64,000 bases of DNA, from contig JBMNPH010000003.1 of the NCBI GenBank assembly GCA_050943495.1, forward strand, positions 124,001-188,000. The letters are read 5' to 3'. The first letter of the stretch is position 1. Each line of letters begins with the position of its first letter. A program made the translations under genes and the position numbers. This document shows, piece by piece, positions 54,955 to 62,732 of this stretch. Source of the DNA: Merdivicinus sp050943495 (GTDB lineage Bacteria; Bacillota; Clostridia; Oscillospirales; Ruminococcaceae). A model generated the notes under the pieces. That model was not told where the DNA came from. It made no database searches and saw only the letters and a program-made list of their open reading frames with translations.

Positions 54955-55884
54955 ATGAAATCTATTTTTAAAAAATTAACTGCTATTACTCTTGCATCAA
55001 TTTGCAGTATTGGATTGGCCATGCCCGCTGCTGCAGCTTCTAATCAATGGAGAAAGGCCGAAAATGGCTGGTGGTATTCTCATACAGATGGTAGTTATAC
55101 AAAAAATGGCTGGGAAAATATTGAGGAAAAATGGTATTATTTCGATGCCAGCGGATATATGAAAACTGGATGGCAGTTTTGGAATGGAAACTGGTATTAT
55201 CTGGAACAGAGTGGAGAAATGGCTACCGGATGGAAATTTATAGATGAAAAATGGTATTACTTGGATCCCACACGCGGTGGCGCTATGGCAACTGGTTTTC
55301 TTACATTGGGGGAAGATATTTATTATCTGGAAAGTAATGGCGAAATGCGGGTGGAACCTCTTGAGAAAGACGGATGTTATTACCTGTTTGATCTCTCCGG
55401 TAAGGTTATAAGCAAAATCCAAAAAGGACAGTTCCACTATGATTGTCCGGAGAATTGGAATTTGATTGTCGATATGGGAAATTTTGTATTGCTGATGCCC
55501 GATTCCATGGATGGCAGTAATATCATATTAATTGGCCTTGATATGGAACAGAAATTTGGAGAATTTTCCTCTTTAACTGAAATTCAGCAAACTATCAAAA
55601 AAGAAATGAAAACAATGTTGGAAGAAAACCTAGGTGGTACGATTGATAATATGATTATCACCTCACGGAAATTATCGGGTACTATGACACCTGATGCACT
55701 TGATTTCGAAATTACTTATAATATGGATGATTTGAAAATGAGATCCAGTCTCTGTTTGCTTTTCTTTGATGATAAATTCATTGAAGTTTGCTATACCGCT
55801 TCCGCAGACAAATTTTTCTCCCACCAGACGGAATTTAAAGATTTTGTCACAACAATTGCGCCTGGAAACCTGGTGCAAAATTAA
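54955..55884 (+). CDS. Secreted protein with choline-binding repeats and a C-terminal alpha/beta domain
   Basis: This is a 309-residue exported protein. A signal peptide (residues 1-28, cleavage near AAAASN) is followed by four to five repeats of about 20 residues with GW...WYY (NGWWYSHTDG, EKWYYFDASGYMKTGW, GNWYYLEQSGEMATGW, EKWYYLD), as in choline-binding or glucan-binding modules that hold proteins on teichoic acid or glucan. Residues 165-309 form a separate domain with mixed strands and helices, resembling PsbP/DUF1795-like folds only vaguely. Function is unknown. AAAGGAG precedes ATG 54955. Confidence 0.85.
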   Translation: MKSIFKKLTAITLASICSIGLAMPAAAASNQWRKAENGWWYSHTDGSYTKNGWENIEEKWYYFDASGYMKTGWQFWNGNWYYLEQSGEMATGWKFIDEKWYYLDPTRGGAMATGFLTLGEDIYYLESNGEMRVEPLEKDGCYYLFDLSGKVISKIQKGQFHYDCPENWNLIVDMGNFVLLMPDSMDGSNIILIGLDMEQKFGEFSSLTEIQQTIKKEMKTMLEENLGGTIDNMIITSRKLSGTMTPDALDFEITYNMDDLKMRSSLCLLFFDDKFIEVCYTASADKFFSHQTEFKDFVTTIAPGNLVQN

Positions 55885-55890
55885 TCGAAT

Positions 55891-55926
55891 AAAAATCGAG
55901 GCCTCAATAGAGGTCTCGATTTTTAT
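55891..55926 (+). terminator. Terminator of the choline-binding-repeat gene
   Basis: A 15-base stem (AAAAATCGAG-GCCTC paired with GAGGTCTCGATTTTT, one G-U) with an AATA loop and T-run. Confidence 0.85.
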
Positions 55927-56091
55927 ATTAATTTAATACCGTAATATAAAATTATACGGAAAAATTTTAGGCCACCAGAATACAAAGTTTGTTTTCTAGC
56001 CAAGAGAAGGATCCAAATCATTCTGCATCCTCATTTTTTGATGCAGAAGCCAAAATTTTGTCCATTCCACTACAATGTTTCACCTTTTCTC

Positions 56092-57393
56092 TTAGGCTTC
56101 GTAATTCTTTTCATACGGATGCGTACAACTGCGCAGATTGATCTTTGCACCGGCCGGCTTTGGATAGGATCCGGAAAGCAGCGGATCCTCTGTCTGCCGC
56201 ATATGCTCTTCCAGCTGCTTCAGCAATTCATCCCGAATGCCGCGATACTCATCTTTGTTTGCGAGATTATTTCTTTCTGCAGGATCCAGCAACGTATCAT
56301 ACAATTCCAACGGCTCATGCACCATTTCCCGCAGGCCTTTTTCCATAAGATAGCGTTTTGTCTTTCCGTCATCCATGTTCGGCATAATCATTCCGTTGAA
56401 GCTCAAGTCAAAACGCTTAATCAACAAATACCGTTCCGTACGAATCGAACGCATCGGTTCGTAACAGGCATGATAATTTACTTCCCCGAAAATTGTGCGA
56501 GAAGAAGGCATTTCTTCCCCTTTCAGAAGCGGCAGCAGAGACAGCCCCTGCAATCCCTTCGGCTTTTCGAATTCTAAAATCTCACATAAAGTAGGATATA
56601 CATCCAACTGACTGCACAGTGTATCTACCCTTTTTCGCTGTTTTTGTCCTGGCAGCTTGATCATCAGTGTCACATTGGTGCCGGTTGCATACAAATTACA
56701 CTTCATAAAGGGGAACGCAATCCCGTGGTCTGTCGTCATGATAATCAAAGTATCTTCATACAGGCCATTATCACGAAGTGCCTGCAGCACTTTTCCAGCA
56801 TTCTGATCCATAAAGCGAACACTTTCCATATAGTCCGCAAAATCTCTGCGTGTCTCATCGCAATCCGGCAGACAGGATGGCACTCTTACAAAATCCGGGT
56901 CAATTGTTCGATAGGGAAGATATTCCCGATGCGGATAAAGGAATCCAACGGTCAGGAAGAATGGTTCCGCATGTTTTTCGTTCAGAAAACGTACTGCAGC
57001 ATCCGTGGTCATATGATCAAATTCCACATTATTGGAAGATTTCCCATCATGAAGCAACTGCTGATAGCCAAGCGTTCTGGGGTCAGAAGCCTCATGCTGA
57101 AATCCGGACAACGCCGTATGAAATCCGTGCGATTGAAAAAAATACGCCAGATGCTGCTGCGGATCCCGCAAAGAAAATCCCCGATGAACCAATCCGGTCA
57201 AACCGTTGCTGTGAGGATAACGTCCTGTCATCAATGAGCCTCGGCTTGGTGAACAGGTAGGACTGGTACAGTGCATGTTGGTAAATACCGTACTTTCCTC
57301 TGCCAATTTTTGCAGATTGGGGGTCGGAATCTGATACCCGTAGACACTGTTATAGCACCCCATATCATGGCAATTCAAATACAAAATGTTCAT
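56092..57393 (-). CDS. Cys-type sulfatase 2
   Basis: This is a 433-residue sulfatase. N-terminal metal site NILYLNCHDMG and activation motif CSPSR (Cys47) are present, followed by GSLMTGRYPHSNG. A second metal site is MTTDHGIAFPF. As for the first sulfatase, Cys must be converted to formylglycine by an anSME, which is not in the window. No signal peptide is seen. It is shorter than many family members but complete at both ends. Ribosome site GGGAGG precedes the start; TGTTATAAT at about 57423-57431 on this strand is the likely -10. Confidence 0.87.
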   Translation of the reverse strand: MNILYLNCHDMGCYNSVYGYQIPTPNLQKLAEESTVFTNMHCTSPTCSPSRGSLMTGRYPHSNGLTGLVHRGFSLRDPQQHLAYFFQSHGFHTALSGFQHEASDPRTLGYQQLLHDGKSSNNVEFDHMTTDAAVRFLNEKHAEPFFLTVGFLYPHREYLPYRTIDPDFVRVPSCLPDCDETRRDFADYMESVRFMDQNAGKVLQALRDNGLYEDTLIIMTTDHGIAFPFMKCNLYATGTNVTLMIKLPGQKQRKRVDTLCSQLDVYPTLCEILEFEKPKGLQGLSLLPLLKGEEMPSSRTIFGEVNYHACYEPMRSIRTERYLLIKRFDLSFNGMIMPNMDDGKTKRYLMEKGLREMVHEPLELYDTLLDPAERNNLANKDEYRGIRDELLKQLEEHMRQTEDPLLSGSYPKPAGAKINLRSCTHPYEKNYEA

Positions 57394-57471
57394 TTCTTTT
57401 TCCTCCCGTTCTTCTATTTCTAATTATAACAGATTACATGAATTGAACGCTTTTTTGATTTCCTCCGTACT

Positions 57472-57722
57472 TCAGTCGCGACCGGCGATTCCATTATTAC
57501 CAGCATTGGAATAATACAAATAAGACTTCCCCTTGCTCTTCATAAATAAATGGATCTCGAAACTGACGAACATTATTTTGGACACCGGACTGGAATGGTT
57601 TCTAATATTTTTGGAACTTCATAAAGATCATGGTGCATTTGAAAATTGGAACACAAAATACTTTCCGGACAGTCGCTTGTCACACTGTAGAAAAGATAAA
57701 GCATTTCCTGTGACCATATTTT
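57472..57722 (-). pseudogene. Decayed remnant of a glycosidase-like beta-propeller gene
   Basis: No intact frame is present, but three frames in series read as one protein. The first has MLYLFYSVTSDCPESIL up to a stop, the next RQFRDPFIYEEQG, the last SYLYYSNAGNNGIAG. The order, with RDP...EE.G followed by YLYYS.AG..GIA, resembles the end of propeller-type glycosidases, where LRDPAIFEEDG and YLLYSVAGE are usual. At least two frameshifts and a stop separate the pieces. The remnant starts right at the trmH stop and ends about 80 bases before the sulfatase start, so it may be an abandoned neighbour of that locus. Confidence 0.55.
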
Positions 57723-57723
57723 C

Positions 57724-58554
57724 TCATTTTGCCCGCAACTGCCAGAATGCTACTGCACTTGCTGCTGCAACATTGAGAGAGTCTACTCCGTGTGCCATTG
57801 GAATTCGAACGGTGTAATCGCATGATGCAATTGTATAGGGAGAAAGTCCATCACCTTCTGTACCCAGAACAATCGCCAGCTTTTTTTCTGACAAGAGCCG
57901 CGGGTCATCTATGCTAACCGAATCATCCCGTAAAGCCATTGCTGCTGTCCGAAAACCGAGCTGCTGCAGTCGCCTGATGCCCAAATCTGGCCATTCATCC
58001 GGAGAAGAGCCAATTTGAGTCCACGGAATCTGAAAAACTGTCCCCATACTAACACGTATTGCCCTTCGATTAAGTGGATCACAGCAAGTCGGCGTAATCA
58101 ATACCGCATCCATGTTCAAGGCCGCTGCAGAACGGATAATTGCCCCCACATTCGTTGCATCTGCAATATTTTCCAAAACCGCAATTCGGCATGCATTGGC
58201 ACACACGGTTTCAACTTCCGGCAATTTTGGCCGGCGCATAGCACACAACACTCCACGAGTCAGCGTATAACCTGTCAACTGTTCCAATACTGACCTATCT
58301 GCTGTATAAACAGGAGTATTCCCGCATTGTGCAATAATTTTTTTTGCTTGTCCCTCAATCTGTTTGCGTTCCATCAGTAAAGATACCGGCTGATACCCGC
58401 TGTCTAAAGCACATTGAATTACCTTAGGACTTTCGGCAATAAAAATTCCCTTTTCAGGTTCCAGCCGGTTTCGCAGCTGTGCTTCGGTAAGACGGGTAAA
58501 GACATCTAACTCTGGCTGTAAAAAATCATTAATTTGGATTACATTTGGCATCAT
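57724..58554 (-). CDS. SpoU/TrmH-family RNA 2'-O-methyltransferase
   Basis: This is a 276-residue enzyme that transfers a methyl group from SAM to ribose in rRNA or tRNA. The C-terminal knotted SPOUT domain has LENIADATNVGAIIRSA (motif 1), VLGTEGDGLS (motif 2) and IPMAHGVDSLNVAAASAVA (motif 3). The N-terminal part fits the substrate-binding region of TsnR/RlmB-like enzymes. ATG 58554 is chosen with TAGGAATT upstream; the longer reading to 58611 adds an unsupported hydrophobic stretch. The target RNA cannot be read here. Confidence 0.9.
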   Translation of the reverse strand: MMPNVIQINDFLQPELDVFTRLTEAQLRNRLEPEKGIFIAESPKVIQCALDSGYQPVSLLMERKQIEGQAKKIIAQCGNTPVYTADRSVLEQLTGYTLTRGVLCAMRRPKLPEVETVCANACRIAVLENIADATNVGAIIRSAAALNMDAVLITPTCCDPLNRRAIRVSMGTVFQIPWTQIGSSPDEWPDLGIRRLQQLGFRTAAMALRDDSVSIDDPRLLSEKKLAIVLGTEGDGLSPYTIASCDYTVRIPMAHGVDSLNVAAASAVAFWQLRAK

Positions 58555-58876
58555 AATTCCTATCCCAACCGCTATGCCTTCGGTACAACTAGGTATGAAA
58601 CGTACCAGCAAACGGTTGCCTTTCTATAAATTTCTGTAGAAAATAGCTGTTTTGAATAAGTTCCTATTGCACGGCATCTGAATTTCTACGTAAACTATTT
58701 GCTTGCAGTTAAGCACACTGTTTTACAATCCAATCAATTACTGTACCGAAACGAATCCCATATATTAAAAACAGTGAAACTTTTATAAGCGTAAGTTTCA
58801 CTGTTTTATTTCTTTTATTTGTATTATAGCACAATATATTTTACAGCACAAGTTTTTATTCAATTGTTTATATATT
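58555..58876. other. AT-rich intergenic region with the terminator of the PHP/ABC operon
   Basis: No gene is seen in this region. It contains the terminator at 58768-58807 and an AT-rich tail towards the trmH start, with no clear promoter. Confidence 0.6.
58768..58807. terminator. Terminator of the importer/PHP operon
   Basis: A 15-bp stem (58768-58782 with 58793-58807; AAAACAGTGAAACTT pairing with AAGTTTCACTGTTTT) with a 10-base loop lies about 70 bases downstream of the PHP gene. T-runs on both strands allow bidirectional use. Confidence 0.85.
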
Positions 58877-59827
58877 TCACTCATTAAACCAAATCGGATT
58901 AGACCAAGCAATATTTCCACATGGATCTACACACTCGATGCGAATATATTTCTCTGTCCCTTTGATTTGATAATTACCTTCCTGAATTAATGATCCATCT
59001 CTGGAATATACAGTCTTACCACTATGTGGAAATGTCACAAACTGAATACTTTTCACCTCAGAACACTTAACTTTTACAATTCCATTCTCCACTCGAATAT
59101 CATGAATTTGTGGACCACTAGAAGAATAAAATTTACCATTTTTGATTGCTTCTATCATGCTTTGTTGCTGTAATTTCTCTGCTTGCACAACAATAAATCC
59201 ACCGAAAAATTCACTGCAGACATCTCGATAATCTCCGCTGTGAGCATCATCTGCTGCGATTCCCCAAACTTTTTTTCCGTGCTGCAATAAATAGTCCCAA
59301 TAACTTATACTATATCCGCAAGCTTCCTCAATTTGTGACTGATGATTATAGATTTCAACTGCACCATACCCCTTGAGCTGAAGAATCTCTTCATATGTAT
59401 TTTTGGACCAATTGGGATGATTCCATACAATCCAATTTCCTCGTTCTATCATTTCATCCATTAGATCCTGCACAGTATCCAGGGAATGATAATATGGTTT
59501 CGGATGTTTCTCATCATGAGCAAAAGGATTCGATGTATGGAGACTTGTATCCAAAAGTCCATGAATATGAAAAGAAGCATCTCTGCTACTTCCGTCTGTA
59601 TCGCATGCCATTTCATATCCATCCAAAACTATAAAATCATCCGTATCAAATTGACTGCTTTTATAGTAAATCTCATGGTCGCTGAGGCACAGAAAGTCAT
59701 ACCCCCGTTCCCGATAGGCTTTCACTAATTCTTCTGGTGAGTACACCCCATCGCTTCTTGTAGAGTGGGTATGAATATTTCCCTTGTATTTTTTACAATT
59801 TTCATCTAAAAAGATATGATTTTCCAT
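58877..59827 (-). CDS. PHP-domain phosphoesterase
   Basis: This is a 316-residue metal-dependent hydrolase. PHP motifs: NIHTHSTRSDG (two His, Asp), LCLSDHE, NHPN (His), and AADDAHSGDY. A beta-rich C-terminal part (WSNPIWFNE end) may hold substrate. Such enzymes cleave phosphodiesters or phosphate esters such as nucleotides or glycerophosphodiesters. Its position 18 bases after an ABC importer ATPase suggests it processes the imported compound in the cytoplasm. All expected metal-binding residues appear to be present. Confidence 0.85.
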   Translation of the reverse strand: MENHIFLDENCKKYKGNIHTHSTRSDGVYSPEELVKAYRERGYDFLCLSDHEIYYKSSQFDTDDFIVLDGYEMACDTDGSSRDASFHIHGLLDTSLHTSNPFAHDEKHPKPYYHSLDTVQDLMDEMIERGNWIVWNHPNWSKNTYEEILQLKGYGAVEIYNHQSQIEEACGYSISYWDYLLQHGKKVWGIAADDAHSGDYRDVCSEFFGGFIVVQAEKLQQQSMIEAIKNGKFYSSSGPQIHDIRVENGIVKVKCSEVKSIQFVTFPHSGKTVYSRDGSLIQEGNYQIKGTEKYIRIECVDPCGNIAWSNPIWFNE

Positions 59828-59845
59828 AGGTCACCCAAAAGCTGA

Positions 59846-60952
59846 TTAGTCAAGAATATTAATACCGTTCTGTTCAAGATTAAACAAATGGAATTTATTC
59901 TCCAATATCATAATCTGAACTGTATCTCCTGCTTTTAATGATGTTTCATTATCGGCTACAATCCGCATTATGTGATTGCTATTCAAAGGTTTGACCTTAA
60001 TCAATTGCTCGGCCCCTAGCTGTTCCACAAGTTCTATTCGAGCGGAAATCGTATTATCTGTACTATTGCTTAACTTAATATCATTGGGACGAAGACCGAT
60101 GGCAATTCGACAGCCGATATGTTCCTTGGCAATTTGCTTTTGCTGGGGCAATACATAACGGATTCCCTCTGATACAAAAATCTGGCAGCCATCTTTCTCC
60201 TCTACACTGCCTTCCATAATATTCATAGGCGGAGTTCCCAAAAAGTTGGCAATAAATAAATTTTTAGGTTTATGATAGAGATTATATGGGGTGTCGTATT
60301 GCTGAATCTTTCCTGCGTCCAAAACTGCAACTCGATCTGAAATGGCAAGTGCTTCTTCCTGATCATGCGTGACAATAATGGTCGTTACACCGATTTCACG
60401 CTGTAATTTACGAATCTCATCTCGTAAATCAAGTTTTAATCTTGCGTCCAGGTTAGACATAGGTTCATCCAATAAGAGAATCTGCGGTTCCTTTACCAAA
60501 GCACGTGCCATTGCAACGCGCTGCTGCTGTCCGCCAGATAGCTGAGACGGTTTTCGATCCAGCAAATTTTCTATCTGCAACTTTTTCGCAATTTTCCTTG
60601 CCTTTTCGTAAGCTTCCGCCTTAGGCATCTTCTTTTCCCTCAAAGGAAATGCGATATTGTCAATCACCTTTAAATGTGGGTACAGCGCATAGGATTGAAA
60701 AACCATACCAATATTCCGATCTTTGGGTTCCATATGATTTACAAGTTTTCCGTCAAACAGGATTTCACCTTTTGTTGCTTTCAGCAATCCCGCAATCATC
60801 ATTAAGGTAGTAGTCTTTCCGCATCCGGATGGACCCAGCAGTGCAATAAATTCTCCCTGTCGGATATCCAAATCAATTCCATCCACTGCCCGGGTTACTT
60901 CTTTATTTTTGATATTGCCGTATTCTTTTACGACACCGTTGAGTTGAATCAT
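59846..60952 (-). CDS. ABC importer ATPase (UgpC/MsmK/MalK-like)
   Basis: This is a 368-residue ATPase. Walker A GPSGCGKTT, signature LSGGQQQRVA and Walker B LLLDEPMSNLD are intact. The C-terminal regulatory domain (TOBE-like, from about residue 240) is typical of MalK/UgpC, CUT1-type carbohydrate or glycerophosphate importers. It overlaps the upstream permease by 4 bases and is followed 18 bases later by the PHP gene. It may also serve other importers in the cell that lack an ATPase, such as the 34-37 kb one; that is inference. Confidence 0.92.
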   Translation of the reverse strand: MIQLNGVVKEYGNIKNKEVTRAVDGIDLDIRQGEFIALLGPSGCGKTTTLMMIAGLLKATKGEILFDGKLVNHMEPKDRNIGMVFQSYALYPHLKVIDNIAFPLREKKMPKAEAYEKARKIAKKLQIENLLDRKPSQLSGGQQQRVAMARALVKEPQILLLDEPMSNLDARLKLDLRDEIRKLQREIGVTTIIVTHDQEEALAISDRVAVLDAGKIQQYDTPYNLYHKPKNLFIANFLGTPPMNIMEGSVEEKDGCQIFVSEGIRYVLPQQKQIAKEHIGCRIAIGLRPNDIKLSNSTDNTISARIELVEQLGAEQLIKVKPLNSNHIMRIVADNETSLKAGDTVQIMILENKFHLFNLEQNGINILD

Positions 60953-61788
60953 ACGCCTTTTGAACCCCCAATGTTGACTTTCATAAAGATCTTTTGCGAA
61001 AATACGTAGAAAAGGATAACTGGTAATGTATAGAACAGTCCCAACGCGCTGATCAGACCGTAGTCCATAATCACATTTTCTTCGGTAATCAATTTCGCAA
61101 TATACCCACCGATAATCAAGCGTGTATCCGAAAAGATCAGCAGCTTAAACAGGAACCATTCACCATACGCCCCCAGAAAAGAGAAGACCGCAATTGCACC
61201 TATTCCTGGCTTTACAGCCGGCAGAATCACCTTACGAAAGGCTCGAAACCGGCTGCATCCATCTGTCATGGCAGCCCATTCCAGATCCCAGGGCACTTCA
61301 TCAAAAAAGCCCTTCATGATATACACATGTCCGGGAAGCGAACCGGTAATCGCTACAAGGATAATGCCCAGGTAGGTATCTACCAGATTCATTTTCACCA
61401 AAATGAAGAATGTAGCAATGATCAATGTAACGCCGGGAAAAGAACGCATAATAAACAGAAATTTCATCGCATTCCGCTTGCCCTTAAAATCCAGCCGGGA
61501 AAAGGCATATGCCGCAGGTACAGAAATTAAAACCTCAATTATGACAATGGTGAACGAATACACTAGTGTATTCCAGACAATTGGCCATATCATCGGCAGC
61601 TTGATCCCCATACTTTCAATGGGGCCAAACAAAAATGAAAAATTATCCAGCGATAACGATCCCGTATAGGAGTTGAAAGTGGCCGTCATAAAATACCAGA
61701 CAATCATAAACAGAATGGGAACTGTCAGCATTGCCATATAGGTGTGAACCACCAGCAACTTTAATATCTTCTTACTCAAAAAGCGCAC
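60949..61788 (-). CDS. ABC importer permease (UgpE/MalG-like)
   Basis: This is a 279-residue permease with about six membrane helices and the EAA loop in DLEWAAMTDGCSRFRAFRKV. The start is uncertain: GTG 61788 has little spacing from AGAGG, while TTG 61779 has eight bases. It forms the channel with the preceding permease. It overlaps the ATPase gene by four bases. Confidence 0.9.
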   Translation of the reverse strand: MRFLSKKILKLLVVHTYMAMLTVPILFMIVWYFMTATFNSYTGSLSLDNFSFLFGPIESMGIKLPMIWPIVWNTLVYSFTIVIIEVLISVPAAYAFSRLDFKGKRNAMKFLFIMRSFPGVTLIIATFFILVKMNLVDTYLGIILVAITGSLPGHVYIMKGFFDEVPWDLEWAAMTDGCSRFRAFRKVILPAVKPGIGAIAVFSFLGAYGEWFLFKLLIFSDTRLIIGGYIAKLITEENVIMDYGLISALGLFYTLPVILFYVFSQKIFMKVNIGGSKGV

Positions 61789-61790
61789 CT

Positions 61791-62729
61791 CTATTCTTCA
61801 ATCCTGCTGGGCCGTACCAAGGTATCAAAATCAAATAACCGCAGCAGGATGAGAGTCAGCGCCAACGCAATTGCTACTACAAACATTGAAATTGCGGCGC
61901 CGTATCCATAGTATTTCAACTGAAAAGCCTGCTGATAGGAATACAGGGCAAGAGTTGTACTGTCATGCATGGGTCCGCCGTCCGTTAACAACATGATGAA
62001 AAAATAGGAGGATACCAAGCTGATCAGAGTGGTAATAGTAATATACATAAGCGGCCATCTTAGGGTAGGCAAAATGATTTTCAAGATAATGGATTTCTCG
62101 CCAGCTCCATCCACCCGGGCTGCCTTATAAAGGTCTTCCGGGATCGAATTGATGGAGGAGGATAATAAAATTACATTTCCTGATACCGAACCTACCACCG
62201 TTCCTAAAATGACAATCGGCATTGCATACCGAGTAATCCAGGAAACCGGTTCATCGGCCATCCCCATATTCAATACTATTTGGTTCAAAAAACCGTTTTC
62301 GGTGGGATCGAAAATGTACTTCCAAAAAATTGCGAAAACTACACTGGGAAACAAGCTGGGGATCAGCCATAGAATCCGGTATCCGGTGGCTACCGCTTTC
62401 CCCTTCATGAAATACTGGGTAGAAATCGCGATTACCAATGACAGAAGCAATACAAATCCCAACGAACATACCGCATAAATAATGGTATTTCCCAAAATTT
62501 CGCCCAAACTGTAATCATTGAAAATCCGGATATAATTTTGAAATCCAATGAAATTGGGTTTCATTTTTACATCCAAATCGGTAAAGGACATCCATACAGT
62601 CGCAATCGCTGGTAGGACAAAAAAGGTAATCGTCAGCAATGCAAATGGTAAGATAAACAGATAAGGATAGATTTTTTTCTGAAAACTTTTCTTTGTGTTG
62701 ATATTTTGTGTTTGCTGCACTACTATCAC
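61791..62729 (-). CDS. ABC importer permease (UgpA/MalF-like)
   Basis: This is a 312-residue permease with six predicted helices and EAA-like PEDLYKAARVDGAGEKSIILKI. The start is GTG 62729 with GAGGA seven bases upstream; only three bases separate it from the binding-protein stop. It pairs with the second permease. Confidence 0.9.
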   Translation of the reverse strand: MIVVQQTQNINTKKSFQKKIYPYLFILPFALLTITFFVLPAIATVWMSFTDLDVKMKPNFIGFQNYIRIFNDYSLGEILGNTIIYAVCSLGFVLLLSLVIAISTQYFMKGKAVATGYRILWLIPSLFPSVVFAIFWKYIFDPTENGFLNQIVLNMGMADEPVSWITRYAMPIVILGTVVGSVSGNVILLSSSINSIPEDLYKAARVDGAGEKSIILKIILPTLRWPLMYITITTLISLVSSYFFIMLLTDGGPMHDSTTLALYSYQQAFQLKYYGYGAAISMFVVAIALALTLILLRLFDFDTLVRPSRIEE

Positions 62730-62732
62730 CTG

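Noticed and set aside
57533..57817. Plus-strand reading frame over the trmH 3' end
   Set aside because: It has no ribosome site, overlaps trmH antisense, and the opposite strand explains the region as a decayed gene.
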